Positions 1-8,066 of a stretch of DNA of 64,000 bases are shown here, in pieces. The position numbers and the translations under genes were made by a program. Location of the stretch: assembly GCF_902506605.1 (NCBI RefSeq), contig NZ_LR733979.1:383468-447467 (forward strand). Direction: 5' to 3'. Source of the DNA: Sphingomonas sp. AX6. GTDB lineage: Bacteria; Pseudomonadota; Alphaproteobacteria; Sphingomonadales; Sphingomonadaceae. How positions within the stretch are numbered: position 1 is the stretch's first letter; each line of letters opens with the position of its first letter. Below the pieces are notes generated by a model, which saw only the letters and a list, made by a program, of their open reading frames with translations, had not been told where the DNA came from and ran no database searches.

Positions 1-1288
1 GGAGCGCATAGTGAAGCTGGAAATCCTCGATCCCCTTCGCCTTGACCTGTTCGGCGGTCATGTCGAAGCGCGGATCGGCCTTCACATCTTCTTCCAGCGT
101 GCGGTCATCGGCGGCGGCTTCGTTGATCAGATGGCGACGCAGATCGGCCTCGCGGAACACGGGGCGCGACTTGTAATCGGGGTCGGAAAGCTGTGGCACC
201 ATCAGGTCGGGTTCGATCCCGCCTTCCTGAACCGACTTGCCCGAGGGCGTGTAATAGCGCGCAGTGGTCAGGCGCAGCGCGGTGTTCGACGATAGCGGAA
301 GCAGCGTCTGGACCGATCCCTTGCCGAAGCTGCGTTCACCCATCACCAGCGCGCGGTGATGGTCCTGAAGCGCGCCTGCGACGATTTCGGAGGCCGAGGC
401 GGAGCCTGCGTCGATCAGAACGACGATCGGCAACCCGCCGGTATCGTCGCCCTTACGCGCATAGAAACGCTCGATATCGCGCTTGTCGCGTCCGCGCTGC
501 GACACGATTTCTCCCTGGTCGAGGAACACGTCGGTCACCTCGATCGCCTGGGTCAGCAATCCGCCGCCATTGTTGCGCAGGTCGATGACATAGCCTGCGG
601 GCTTGCGGCCCAGCGACTTGTCGATCGCCGCAATCGCCGCGCGGGTATCGGCACCCGTCGCCTGGGAGAAGGTGTTGATCGCGATATAACCGATCCCATC
701 CTTCACTTCCCATTTGACCGGCTTCTGGACGATGACTTCACGCTTCAACGCGACCTCGATCGGCCGATCGCGGCCCGGACGGACGATGGTGATGGTGATG
801 TTCGATCCCGGAGGCCCGCGCATTTCAGCAACGGCCTCGTCCAGCGTCCCGCCGAAGATCAGCTTGCCGTTGATATGGGTGATATAATCGCCCGCCTTGA
901 TCCCGGCGCGGTCGGCAGGGGTATCGGCGGTCGGCGCAATCACCTTGACCGTCCGGTCCTCCATCGAAACCGTCAGGCCCAACCCGCCGTAATTGCCTTC
1001 GGTCGCGATGCGCAGATTTTCGAAATCCTTGGCGCTGACATAACCGGAGTGCGGGTCGAGCGCGGCGAGCATTCCTTGCACCGCGCCTTCGACCAGCGTC
1101 TTGTCATCGACCTGATCGACATAATCGGCGCGCACCGTGTTGAACACGTCCATGAACAGGTCGAGTTCGCGATAGGTGCCGCTATCGACCTGCGCCATCG
1201 CGCCGGTGGTGACGGGAACCAGCGCGAGCGCACCGGCAATGGCGGTAGCCTGAAGAAACGGACGGATCATGGAAGCGACTTTCGACAT
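1..1288 (-). CDS. ctpA: Carboxy-terminal processing protease CtpA (S41 family), C-terminus cut by window edge
   Basis: Periplasmic serine protease of the CtpA/Prc family, which trims or degrades exported proteins. About 429 residues are visible and the frame is open at base 1, so the C-terminal tail is missing. The N-terminus is a signal peptide (about residues 1-32, ending near GAMAQ). A PDZ domain (about 95-175) contains GNYGGLGLTV. The S41 core (about 195-350) has DLRNNGGG, the catalytic serine region GSASASEI (295-302) and the catalytic lysine in SFGKGSVQ (K323). The start is the ATG at 1288; a downstream in-frame ATG (MIRPFL) is also possible. It is the last gene seen of the nadD-rsfS-rlmH-envC-ctpA run, 69 bp after envC. 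The pairing with an EnvC-like protein suggests a role in cell-wall remodelling. Confidence 0.93.
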   Translation of the reverse strand, partial: MSKVASMIRPFLQATAIAGALALVPVTTGAMAQVDSGTYRELDLFMDVFNTVRADYVDQVDDKTLVEGAVQGMLAALDPHSGYVSAKDFENLRIATEGNYGGLGLTVSMEDRTVKVIAPTADTPADRAGIKAGDYITHINGKLIFGGTLDEAVAEMRGPPGSNITITIVRPGRDRPIEVALKREVIVQKPVKWEVKDGIGYIAINTFSQATGADTRAAIAAIDKSLGRKPAGYVIDLRNNGGGLLTQAIEVTDVFLDQGEIVSQRGRDKRDIERFYARKGDDTGGLPIVVLIDAGSASASEIVAGALQDHHRALVMGERSFGKGSVQTLLPLSSNTALRLTTARYYTPSGKSVQEGGIEPDLMVPQLSDPDYKSRPVFREADLRRHLINEAAADDRTLEEDVKADPRFDMTAEQVKAKGIEDFQLHYAL

Positions 1289-1357
1289 TTGCGAAGCAGG
1301 ATAGCCGGTTTCGTGAGCGGGATCAAAGCGTAGCATGGATGAACCGCGACTGACCGT

Positions 1358-2545
1358 TCAGCCGATCAGGGCGGCGAGATCGACCGGTTGGCCATGACGG
1401 CGAAGCTCGACCGTGATCGGCAGCGCGTCGCCGCCGCCTGCGCGGCCCAGTGGCGCGCCCTGTGCGATCGGGGTGCCCGGTTCGACGTCGAGCGACGCGA
1501 GTCCCGTGACCAGTGTCGACCAGCCGTCGCCATGGTCGATGATGACGATCCGGCTGTAGCCGCGAAAAGTTCGAGCAAAGACGACTCGGCCCGAAGCGGG
1601 GGCGGCGACCGGGGCGTTGGCGCGCGCTGCCAGGCTGATGCCACGAGCGCGCACGCCGTTTTCCGACAGTTCACCGAAGCCGGTGGCGACGACACCTGCG
1701 ACGGGAAGACGATACGGTGCTGCCCCCGCAGGAATCGGCGCAGGGCCTTCGCCCTCGGGACGCGGCAAAGGTCCGGCAAGCGCCGCCAGCCTGTTTTCGG
1801 TGACGGCGGCATCCTCGGCAATGTCGATATTGGCAATCAGATCGCGGGCCTGTTCGCCCAGCGCGATGGCGCGATCCGATTCGACAAGCGCGCCGCGCGC
1901 CAACTGGCCCGCGCGCAGGCGTTGGCGCGCCTCGGTTTCGATTAGCTGCATGCGTTCGTCGTTCAGCGTCTGGGCACCCTGACGCAGCGACGCGACCGCC
2001 AGTCCAGCTTGCCCGCGCAAGTTGCGCGAGCGGTCGATCTCGACGCGGACCGACCGGCTACGCGCGTCGATTACCGGGCCGATCGACCCCAGCAGCGCGC
2101 GGACATGGACCGCGTCGCGGAGCGATCCCGGCTGCACCACCCCCAGGATTTCAGGGCGCCGCGCCAGTGACTGGATCGCGGCGATCAATCGCACCATCGG
2201 TCCTTGCCGGTCGGCCAGCCGTTCGCGCTGCATGCCGATCCGGCGGTCGATGATTGCGATCCGCGCGCGCGCGGCGGCGATGTCGGCTTGTGCCGCGACG
2301 ATGCGCGCTTCGGCAGCGGCGCGTTCGGCGCTGGCGCGGGTGGCGGCATCACGGGCGCGAGACGCCTGGACCTCCAGCGCCTGCGATCGTTTTAGGGCCG
2401 ATGCGCTTTGCGCGCGCGCGATGCGGAGCCGGTCCTGCTGCGCCTCGATCGCGGGCGGCACTGGGGTTTGCTGCGCCGAAAGGCTTGCCGCGGCCAGACC
2501 CGTTGCCATCGGCAGGATCACGGCAAGGGCGAGCGCGCGCTTCAT
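1358..2545 (-). CDS. envC: EnvC-like murein hydrolase activator (M23/LytM domain)
   Basis: Exported protein of 395 residues with the EnvC layout: a signal peptide (about 1-24, ending SLSAQ), a long Ala/Arg/Glu-rich coiled coil (about 35-250) and a C-terminal LytM/M23-like fold (about 280-394). The LytM part lacks the usual HxxxD zinc site: where a hydrolase has its first metal ligands this protein reads ARGISLAAR, and only a lone IIDHGDGW remains. By analogy with E. coli EnvC it should activate amidases rather than cut murein itself, probably at the division septum. The start codon lies only 7 bp from a terminal-inverted-repeat element, so its upstream region has been replaced by that element. 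It is followed by ctpA on the same strand. Confidence 0.88.
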   Translation of the reverse strand: MKRALALAVILPMATGLAAASLSAQQTPVPPAIEAQQDRLRIARAQSASALKRSQALEVQASRARDAATRASAERAAAEARIVAAQADIAAARARIAIIDRRIGMQRERLADRQGPMVRLIAAIQSLARRPEILGVVQPGSLRDAVHVRALLGSIGPVIDARSRSVRVEIDRSRNLRGQAGLAVASLRQGAQTLNDERMQLIETEARQRLRAGQLARGALVESDRAIALGEQARDLIANIDIAEDAAVTENRLAALAGPLPRPEGEGPAPIPAGAAPYRLPVAGVVATGFGELSENGVRARGISLAARANAPVAAPASGRVVFARTFRGYSRIVIIDHGDGWSTLVTGLASLDVEPGTPIAQGAPLGRAGGGDALPITVELRRHGQPVDLAALIG

Positions 2546-2552
2546 CGCGCTA

Positions 2553-2818
2553 AGGGTCCAAATTCAATCAGGAGATTGACGTGATCGCCCGGAGCGGCGG
2601 GTGGGCAAGGAAGGCTGCGCAGACGCGTAGCTACGCTACGCGCAAGCGGCCTGACGCCGCCCACCCGCCGCTCCGGGCGACCGCTTTGCGGCGGGCCGAT
2701 TTGGGCACCAGTCGGCGTTGATCGTCGCGCACGATGCGCCGCATCGTGCCCTCCTCTCGCCTTGCCTGACACCAAAATCGCCTCCGTCACGTCAATCTCC
2801 TGGTTGAGTTTGGACCCT
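2553..2818. mobile_element. MITE-like element with 32-bp terminal inverted repeats
   Basis: Non-coding segment of 266 bp filling the rlmH-envC gap. Its ends are inverted repeats, 2553-2584 and 2787-2818, matching at 30 of 32 positions (starting AGGGTCCAAA and ending AGATTGACGTGA). Inside is a perfect 22-bp inverted repeat (2585-2606 against 2659-2680) around a GC-rich loop with a small palindrome, and a second 9-bp hairpin at 2729-2749. It has no ORF of its own worth calling. The right end supplies the first two plus-strand bases of the rlmH stop codon (cta at 2817-2819). No clear target-site duplication is visible. The structure fits a non-autonomous transposable element; the family is unknown to me. 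Confidence 0.75.
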
Positions 2819-3239
2819 AACCTTCGCGGTGATAGGGGTGGTTGGCAAGGATGCTCGACGCGCGCCAGATCTGCTCGGCTAACATCGCGCGGGCCAGCAT
2901 GTGGGGCCAAGTCATCCGCCCGAAGCTCAGCAGCAGGTCTGCCTGCGCTCGCTCGGCATCGTCGAACCCGTCGGCAGCCCCGATCATGAAGCGGATCTCG
3001 CGGACGCCGTCGTCGCGCCACTCCCCGATCCGGGTCGCCAGTTTGACCGATCCGGGCGACTCGCCGGTTTCGTCGAGCATGACGATCCGCGTGCTGGGTT
3101 CGACCGGGGGCAGCTTGCCGCCGGTGTCGGGGAGTTCGGTGATCTTGGTGGGCCAGGACACGCGCTTCAGGTAGCGATCGACAAGTTCCGCCTCTGGCGA
3201 CCGCCCGATCTTCCCCCGCGCGACGATGTGGATCAGCAC
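2817..3239 (-). CDS. rlmH: 23S rRNA (pseudouridine(1915)-N(3))-methyltransferase RlmH
   Basis: SPOUT-class methyltransferase that modifies pseudouridine 1915 in helix 69 of 23S rRNA on assembled ribosomes. The 140 residues are close to the usual family length. Family landmarks are the SAM-binding loop FMIGAADGF and the C-terminal signature FGRMTWPHMLARAMLAEQIW, then HPYHREG at the end. It follows rsfS on the same strand, with a REP-like palindrome in the gap, and this ribosome-maturation pairing is widely conserved. The stop codon straddles the boundary of the terminal-inverted-repeat element, so the element probably defined or only just missed the C-terminus. Confidence 0.96.
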   Translation of the reverse strand: MLIHIVARGKIGRSPEAELVDRYLKRVSWPTKITELPDTGGKLPPVEPSTRIVMLDETGESPGSVKLATRIGEWRDDGVREIRFMIGAADGFDDAERAQADLLLSFGRMTWPHMLARAMLAEQIWRASSILANHPYHREG

Positions 3240-3270
3240 GCGGTAACGGCTTCCCAGAGCATCCCATCAA

Positions 3271-3349
3271 CCGCTTGTTTCGAGCGAAGTCGAGAAACGT
3301 GACCAAAGCGCCCGATCAACGTTTCTCGACTTCGCTCGAAACGAACGGG
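3271..3349. repeat. REP-like palindrome, family A copy 1
   Basis: Perfect 24-bp inverted repeat: arm 3277-3300 (GTTTCGAGCGAAGTCGAGAA ACGT) and arm 3319-3342, with an 18-base loop. Imperfect pairing continues outward to 3271 and 3349. The same sequence occurs at 30364-30428 and 54923-54993. It sits between rsfS and rlmH on their shared transcript, so it would form a hairpin in the mRNA. Confidence 0.9.
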
Positions 3350-3381
3350 AATTGTGGCGGCCCGTTTGCCGCTGCCAGTCC

Positions 3382-3777
3382 TCACTCCTCCGGCAAAACC
3401 GGGGGCGGAGGCGCATCGCCGAACGACCACATGCGTTCCAGATTGTAGAAGCTGCGAACCTCGGGGCGGAACAGGTGGACGATCACGTCGCCGGCGTCGA
3501 TCAGCACCCAATCGGCATTGGGCAGCCCTTCGATCCGTGACGATCGACCGAACTCGGCCTTGATCTTTTCGGCCAGTTTCTGCGCCATCGAAGCGACCTG
3601 ACGAGTCGATTTGCCCGATGCGACGACCATGTAATCGGCGATGCTCGATTTGCCCGCAAGCGGGATCGATACGGTTTCCACCGCCTGATCGTCATCCAGC
3701 GAAGCGAGGACAAGCGCGTGCAACGCCTCCACCTGATCGGTGTCGGTAGAACGCTGGACATTGGGGGTTGCGGGCAT
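3382..3777 (-). CDS. rsfS: Ribosomal silencing factor RsfS
   Basis: RsfS/Iojap protein that binds ribosomal protein uL14 and blocks subunit joining when nutrients are short. The 131 residues starting MPATPNVQRS cover the whole family domain: the core EALHALVLASLDDDQAVETV, then IADYMVVASGKSTRQVASMA, IEGLPNADWVLIDAGDVIVH and FRPEVRSFYNLERMW. I chose the ATG at 3777 because an AGGAA ribosome-binding site lies just upstream; the longer frame would run into nadD. It is 7 bp after the nadD stop, indicating co-transcription, and rlmH follows. Confidence 0.95.
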   Translation of the reverse strand: MPATPNVQRSTDTDQVEALHALVLASLDDDQAVETVSIPLAGKSSIADYMVVASGKSTRQVASMAQKLAEKIKAEFGRSSRIEGLPNADWVLIDAGDVIVHLFRPEVRSFYNLERMWSFGDAPPPPVLPEE

Positions 3778-3784
3778 CGGGTTC

Positions 3785-4399
3785 CTAGAAATCGGGTACG
3801 GGCGCGGGGTTTGTAGGTCGTGTGTGCCAGTCGGGATCGGCGGCACGGATTGCCGTTGCGGAAGTTTTATCGGGGCGAAAGGTCAGCAACACCAGCGCCG
3901 GCAAACTCCAACTCGTCCAGTTCAACGCCTGACGTGCGGGCCGTCCGTGACGCCGCAGCCAGCCCATCGCGACACTCGCGCGGGCGGTGCGACCATAGCC
4001 CGGACGTGCGATCACCGCAATCGGAACCGTCCGCGCGATACCGCGCCAGTCGCGCCAGCGGTGAAATTGCGCCAGATTGTCGCTGCCCATCAGCCAGATG
4101 AACTGCGTGTCGGGGTAGAGCCGAACGAGTTTTCTGAGCGTGTCGACCGTGTAGCGCGTGCCCAGTTTCGATTCGATCGCGGTAGCGCGAATGCGGCTGC
4201 CGCGCGCCATCCGTTCGGCAGAGGCGAGCCGGGCAGAGAGGGGGGCCATATCGGTCCGCCCATCCTTGAGCGGATTGCCCGGCGACACCAGCCACCACAC
4301 CTCATCTAGCCCCAGCGCGCGCATAGCGGCCAGCGAAATCGCGCGGTGCCCTTTGTGAGCGGGATTGAAGGAGCCACCGAGCAGGCCGATGCGGGTCAT
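3785..4399 (-). CDS. nadD: Nicotinate-nucleotide adenylyltransferase NadD
   Basis: Makes nicotinic acid adenine dinucleotide from NaMN and ATP, an essential step of NAD synthesis. The 204-residue protein begins with the nucleotidyltransferase motif GLLGGSFNPAHKGHR, where (H/T)xGH binds ATP, and has FIWLMGSDNLAQFHRW in the middle and the ISxTxIR-like KTSATAIR near the end. The start is the ATG at 4399, directly before GLLGGSF. It overlaps the stop codon of the upstream ParE-type toxin by 4 bases (ATGA), so nadD translation is probably coupled to the toxin gene. rsfS follows 7 bp downstream. Confidence 0.95.
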   Translation of the reverse strand: MTRIGLLGGSFNPAHKGHRAISLAAMRALGLDEVWWLVSPGNPLKDGRTDMAPLSARLASAERMARGSRIRATAIESKLGTRYTVDTLRKLVRLYPDTQFIWLMGSDNLAQFHRWRDWRGIARTVPIAVIARPGYGRTARASVAMGWLRRHGRPARQALNWTSWSLPALVLLTFRPDKTSATAIRAADPDWHTRPTNPAPVPDF

Positions 4400-4683
4400 G
4401 GTTCGACGAACCAATCCTCGCGTTCGTGACGGATGCGAAGAAGCTGAACGTCGCCGCCGACGATCCGGTAGAGGATGCGGTACGCCGTGTCGGTGACTCG
4501 CAGCACGCGGCAATCGGTGCCGAACGGACGACCGCCACGCGGGAAACGTTCCAGAAACAGGGCGCGTGCGCGGATCGACGTCAACGTGCGCAATGCGATC
4601 TCGGGATGGGCGCGGTCAGTCAGCCACGCATCGATGGCACGAAGATCATCCAGCGCGGGCTGCGCCCACTCTATCGACTGCAT
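4396..4683 (-). CDS. Type II toxin, RelE/ParE superfamily
   Basis: Small protein of 95 residues with the ParE/RelE fold signature: an N-terminal helical part (ALDDLRAIDAWLTDRAHPE), a central GRPFGTDCRVLRV strand pair and the C-terminal YRILYRIVGGDVQLLRIRHE. The ParE branch normally poisons gyrase, and the RelE branch cuts mRNA; the sequence alone fits ParE better. It overlaps the upstream antitoxin by 13 bases and the nadD start by 4 bases. In relatives I would expect proA and nadD to be adjacent, so the pair looks like an insertion into that junction. Confidence 0.87.
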   Translation of the reverse strand: MQSIEWAQPALDDLRAIDAWLTDRAHPEIALRTLTSIRARALFLERFPRGGRPFGTDCRVLRVTDTAYRILYRIVGGDVQLLRIRHEREDWFVEP

Positions 4684-4934
4684 CGTGCCTGATGCGCGGC
4701 AATCCGTTCGTCCAGTTCGGCCATTACTTGGTCGTGAGGCACCAGCTCCCCACGATTGGCGGCATCGATGCCCTTCTGGAGAAAGGCCATCATATCGGAT
4801 TCGCTTTCGGCAATCCGCCGGATCGCCTCTGCAGCGAAATCGGCTCGACTACGACCCTGCGCGGCAGCGACCTGATCGACAAGGTTTAGCGTTTCGGTGT
4901 CCAGTCGAGTGGTGATGACCGCGCTCTTGCTCAT
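4671..4934 (-). CDS. Ribbon-helix-helix antitoxin (ParD/CopG type)
   Basis: Antitoxin partner of the ParE-like protein. The N-terminus is a ribbon-helix-helix DNA-binding domain (SAVITTRLDTETLNLVDQVA, then GRSRADFAAEAIRRI), and the C-terminal half (DMMAFLQKGIDAANRGELVP) is the ParD-like toxin-binding tail. I chose the ATG at 4934, giving 87 residues. A TTG at 4943 would add three residues, but it would lie upstream of the predicted transcription start. Such proteins usually repress their own operon, and a candidate operator lies directly upstream. Confidence 0.86.
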   Translation of the reverse strand: MSKSAVITTRLDTETLNLVDQVAAAQGRSRADFAAEAIRRIAESESDMMAFLQKGIDAANRGELVPHDQVMAELDERIAAHQARCSR

Positions 4935-4943
4935 GGACAGCAA

Positions 4944-4970
4944 TGTATACTTTTGTATTCAGCCGATCAA
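4944..4970 (-). promoter_or_regulatory. Candidate promoter and palindromic operator of the toxin-antitoxin operon
   Basis: Between proA and the antitoxin is an AT-rich palindrome, 4944-4961: seven-base arms TGTATAC and GTATTCA around TTTT with one mismatched pair. Read on the minus strand it contains a -10-like TATACA (4949-4944), preceded about 15 bases upstream by TTGATC (4970-4965), which overlaps the end of proA. The transcript would start about three bases before the antitoxin ATG and be nearly leaderless. Autorepression by the ribbon-helix-helix protein is inference from the family. Confidence 0.5.
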
Positions 4971-6232
4971 GCGCGCGTCCGTCCGCCGCCATCGACCAGC
5001 CATTTATAAGTGGTCAGGCCTTCCAGTGCGACAGGACCGCGGGCGTGCAGTCTTCCCGTCGATATACCGATTTCCGCACCCAGTCCGAATTCTCCGCCAT
5101 CGGCAAACTGGGTGGAGGCGTTCCACATCACGATTGCGGAGTCGACGCGCGCCTGAAATTCGGCGGCGCGGTCCGCATCCTCGGTGATGATCGCGTCGGT
5201 ATGGTGCGAACTGTGCCGGGCGATGTGATCGATCGCGTCTTCCAGCCCATCGACCAGACGCACCGACAGGATCGGTTCGAGATATTCGGTATCCCAATCG
5301 TCTTCGTTCACCGGCTTTGCTCGCGGTTCGATCGATCGCACGCCTGCATCGCCGCGAACCTCGCAGCCAGCATCGACAATCGCGGCCAGCACTGGCGCGG
5401 GGTCGGCGAATGCCTTGTCGATCAGCAGCGTTTCGGTCGCACCGCAGACCCCGGTGCGGCGCATCTTGGCATTGACCGCAATGTCGCGCGCCATGTCGGC
5501 GTCGGCGGCACCGTCGATATAGGTGTGACAGATGCCGTCGAGATGCGCGAGCACCGGCACGCGCGCCTCTTTCTGCACGCGCGCGACTAGGCTCTTGCCG
5601 CCGCGCGGCACGATGATGTCGATCAGCCCGTCGGCCTTGAGCATCGCGCCCACCGCCGCGCGGTCCTGCGTCGGCACCAGTTGCACCGCGTCGGCAGGGA
5701 GCCCTGCGCTTTCCAATCCGCGCACCAGCGCCGCATGGATCGCGCGGTTCGAATGCACCGCCTCGGTGCCGCCGCGCAGGATCGCGGCATTGCCCGCCAT
5801 CATCGCCAGTGCGCCGGCGTCGGCGGTGACGTTGGGGCGGCTTTCATAGATGATGCCCACCACGCCCAGCGGCACGCGCACGCGTTTCAACTTCAGACCA
5901 TTGGCGGGTGTGCTCTGGTCGATCACGTCGCCGACGGGGTCGGGCAGTCCTGCCACTGCTTCGAGCGCGGACGCGATCCCCTCCAGCCGGGCCTCGTCGA
6001 GCGCCAGTCGGTCGAGCATTGCATTGGCCAGCCCCTTGTCGCGCCCCGCGGCCAGATCCTTTGCGTTGGCATCGAGGATCGCGGCGGCATCCTCGCGCAG
6101 CGCGGCGGCAGCGGCATTGAGCGCGTTCGCCTTTTGCGCAGCCGGGGTGCGGGCGAGGATCGCGGCGGCCTTGCGCGCGCGCTTTCCCATGTCGGTGATC
6201 AGGTCGGTCGGATTGGTTGTCGTATCAAGCAT
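4967..6232 (-). CDS. proA: Gamma-glutamyl phosphate reductase ProA
   Basis: Second enzyme of proline synthesis, reducing gamma-glutamyl phosphate to glutamate-5-semialdehyde with NADPH. The 421 residues match the family length. Landmarks are [33 protein letters not shown], the DIIVPRGG segment and the catalytic cysteine region [17 protein letters not shown], ending with GLTTYKW. The start is the ATG at 6232 ([10 protein letters not shown]); the frame is open far upstream, but that stretch is not proA-like. proB is not in the window. The toxin-antitoxin pair follows on the same strand. Confidence 0.97.
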   Translation of the reverse strand: MLDTTTNPTDLITDMGKRARKAAAILARTPAAQKANALNAAAAALREDAAAILDANAKDLAAGRDKGLANAMLDRLALDEARLEGIASALEAVAGLPDPVGDVIDQSTPANGLKLKRVRVPLGVVGIIYESRPNVTADAGALAMMAGNAAILRGGTEAVHSNRAIHAALVRGLESAGLPADAVQLVPTQDRAAVGAMLKADGLIDIIVPRGGKSLVARVQKEARVPVLAHLDGICHTYIDGAADADMARDIAVNAKMRRTGVCGATETLLIDKAFADPAPVLAAIVDAGCEVRGDAGVRSIEPRAKPVNEDDWDTEYLEPILSVRLVDGLEDAIDHIARHSSHHTDAIITEDADRAAEFQARVDSAIVMWNASTQFADGGEFGLGAEIGISTGRLHARGPVALEGLTTYKWLVDGGGRTRA

Positions 6233-6324
6233 GCTGCAAATGCTAACATATCCGAGCCGTAATTGACACCGGAGCGCCCAAAAACCGTCTCGCAAGGTTG
6301 CTGTGGTCGCGTTACACCGAAGCG

Positions 6325-7383
6325 ATGAGCGGGGAAATCGAAGGGGTCGGCGATGTCGCGACCGGGGTGTTGCTGGCGCGCGCCGTCGATCGCCAGGCGA
6401 CGGGATCGGGCACGGGCGAAGGCCTGTGTCTGAACTGCGGCACCGCGCGGATCGGCCCGCATTGCCACGAATGCGGGCAGGGGGGACATATCCACCGTTC
6501 GATCGGTGCGATCTGGCACGACCTGCTCCACGGCGTCCTTCATTTCGAAGGCAAGTTGTGGCGCACCTTGCCGCTGTTGACCTTTCGGCCCGGCGAATTG
6601 ATGCGCCGCTATATCGATGGCGAGCGCGCGCGGTTCGTGTCGCCAATGGCGATGTTCCTGTTTTCGGTGTTCAGCCTGTTCGCGGTGCTGACGATCCTGG
6701 GGATCGCGCCTCCCAGTGAAATCAGCGGCAACACCGCACAGGTCCAGGCCGGGCTCGAGCAGCAGCGAACCGCAATGGTCGCACGACGCGACCGCGCCGT
6801 CACGACCCGCGACGAGGGCAGTGCCGATGCCGCCGAACGCGCCGAAGCGACGCGCGACATCGCCGAGATCGACGAAGCGATCGCGGCGCTCGACCAGGTC
6901 GGCCCGGTGTTCGCGACCCGGACTAACGATAGCGGTCTTCGCACCGGCTGGGCACGGCTCGATAAGGGGATTGAGAAGGCGGAGAAAAATCCTGGGCTGA
7001 TGCTCTACAAGCTTCAGGCCAACAGTTATAAATTCAGCTGGCTGCTGATCCCCATTTCGATTCCCTTCATCTGGATCATGTTCGCCTGGCGACGCCAATT
7101 TCGCGCTTACGACCATGCGGTGTTCGTCACCTATTCGATCGCGTTCATGTCGCTGTTGTTCATCGTGCTGATGCTGCTGAACGCGGCGGGGGTCGCATTT
7201 CCGTTGATCGCGACGATCGGCACCTTCGCCCCGGCCATCCATATCTATCGTCAGTTGCGGGGTGGCTATGGCTTGCGCCGCACGACGGCGATCCTCAGGA
7301 TGCTGGTGCTGACGGCGGTGTCGATTCCGGTGATCATAAGTCTGTTTCTGGTCGCGGTGCTTGGGCTGGGAATCGTCGGTTGA
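6325..7383 (+). CDS. DUF3667 family membrane protein with N-terminal zinc ribbon
   Basis: Protein of 352 residues of unknown function. The N-terminus has a four-cysteine zinc ribbon ([18 protein letters not shown], residues 35-52), followed by the DUF3667-type segment [20 protein letters not shown] and [19 protein letters not shown]. One membrane helix follows near 110-130, then a charged Ala/Arg/Glu-rich loop (about 140-225), then several helices to the C-terminus ([15 protein letters not shown] onward). I chose the ATG at 6325 (MSGEIEG); a TTG start at 6298 would add nine residues. It is divergent from proA. A perfect TTGACA sits at 6263-6268, but I see no good -10 after it. Confidence 0.75.
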   Translation: MSGEIEGVGDVATGVLLARAVDRQATGSGTGEGLCLNCGTARIGPHCHECGQGGHIHRSIGAIWHDLLHGVLHFEGKLWRTLPLLTFRPGELMRRYIDGERARFVSPMAMFLFSVFSLFAVLTILGIAPPSEISGNTAQVQAGLEQQRTAMVARRDRAVTTRDEGSADAAERAEATRDIAEIDEAIAALDQVGPVFATRTNDSGLRTGWARLDKGIEKAEKNPGLMLYKLQANSYKFSWLLIPISIPFIWIMFAWRRQFRAYDHAVFVTYSIAFMSLLFIVLMLLNAAGVAFPLIATIGTFAPAIHIYRQLRGGYGLRRTTAILRMLVLTAVSIPVIISLFLVAVLGLGIVG

Positions 7384-7545
7384 CGGCTGCGCATTTGTAG
7401 AATCGGTCGATCGGTGCCATATAGGGCGTGCTTCAGTCGCAAATCGACGGTTCCTGGCGCTTTGCGGCACCTCTTTCCTTCTTTCCCTGCCCTTGTCGCA
7501 CCAGCGGTCCGACACGCGGGCCGTGTGAAACGAAGGAATACCCAA
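7384..7545 (+). promoter_or_regulatory. Leader region of the cold-shock gene
   Basis: 162-base gap upstream of the cold-shock gene without a convincing ORF. A weak promoter candidate is TTGTAG (7396-7401) with a TATAGG about 19 bases downstream, which would give a leader of over 100 bases. Long leaders are typical of cspA genes and often act as RNA thermosensors. The ribosome-binding site GAAGGAA precedes the start codon by about 8 bases. The cold-response role is inference. Confidence 0.35.
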
Positions 7546-7755
7546 ATGATCACCGGAACCGTAAAGTTCTTCAATGCCGACAAGGGCTTTGGCTTCATCA
7601 AGCCCGACGGCGAAGGCGATGACGCGTTCGTCCACATTTCGGCAGTCGAGCGTGCAGGCATGCCCACGCTGCGCGAAAATCAGCGCGTGAGCTACGAGCT
7701 CGAGCCCGATCGTCGCGGCAAGATGGCGGCCTGCAACCTGCAGCCGGCAGAATAA
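7546..7755 (+). CDS. cspA: Cold-shock protein, CspA family
   Basis: Single cold-shock (OB-fold) domain of 69 residues that binds single-stranded RNA and DNA and acts as an RNA chaperone. Both RNP motifs are present: RNP1-like KGFGFIKPD and RNP2-like DAFVHIS. The start ATG at 7546 (MITGTVKFFN) has a GAAGGAA ribosome-binding site; the longer open frame upstream is leader. A rho-independent terminator follows at once. Confidence 0.97.
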   Translation: MITGTVKFFNADKGFGFIKPDGEGDDAFVHISAVERAGMPTLRENQRVSYELEPDRRGKMAACNLQPAE

Positions 7756-7758
7756 GCC

Positions 7759-7803
7759 GAAAAGGGGCCGGGGTGCAGATGCGCTCCGGCCCTTTTCTTT
7801 TTC
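7759..7803 (+). terminator. Rho-independent terminator after cspA
   Basis: GC-rich hairpin with arms gaaaaggggccgg and ccggcccttttc (one bulged G) followed by TTTCTTTTTC. It starts 3 bases after the cspA stop and ends before the next small ORF. Confidence 0.85.
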
Positions 7804-7833
7804 CCAACTCCAATCAGCGAAAGGCGCACACGC

Positions 7834-8025
7834 ATGTCCAGCCCCTCTCTCGCCTATCGCGATCGTGCAGCCCAGGCCCATCAGGAAGCCGAAGCCGCGA
7901 CCCTCGACAATGTCCGCGACCGGGCGCTGCGCGCCGAAGCCGCCTGGACTCAGATGGCCGAACGGGCCGAACGCGTCGATGCCGCCCGCGCCGAACGCGA
8001 GGCGCCGAAGGAAGCCGCCGAGTAA
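7834..8025 (+). CDS. Small hypothetical helical protein
   Basis: 63 residues, strongly charged and Ala/Glu/Arg-rich (MSSPSLAYRDRAAQAHQEAE to REAPKEAAE), predicted as one or two amphipathic helices without cysteine or membrane segment. A purine-rich GCGAAAGGCG lies 8-17 bases upstream. It has no recognisable domain. I keep it because it sits alone after the cspA terminator in a gap with no competing gene and has a start with a plausible ribosome-binding site. I recall similar small ORFs next to csp genes in sphingomonads, but cannot verify this. Confidence 0.6.
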   Translation: MSSPSLAYRDRAAQAHQEAEAATLDNVRDRALRAEAAWTQMAERAERVDAARAEREAPKEAAE

Positions 8026-8066
8026 ACCAAGGGGTGGCGAAGGCGAAAGCGCAGGTCCGCCCCCGA

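Noticed and set aside
2542..3306. 254-residue frame covering the terminal-inverted-repeat element and rlmH
   Set aside because: It lies out of frame with rlmH and runs through the element's palindromes; rlmH itself is clear in another frame.
6263..6290. TTGACA on the plus strand upstream of the DUF3667 gene as a promoter
   Set aside because: No acceptable -10 hexamer at 16-18 bases; sigma-70-like promoters in this group are weakly defined, so I did not call it.
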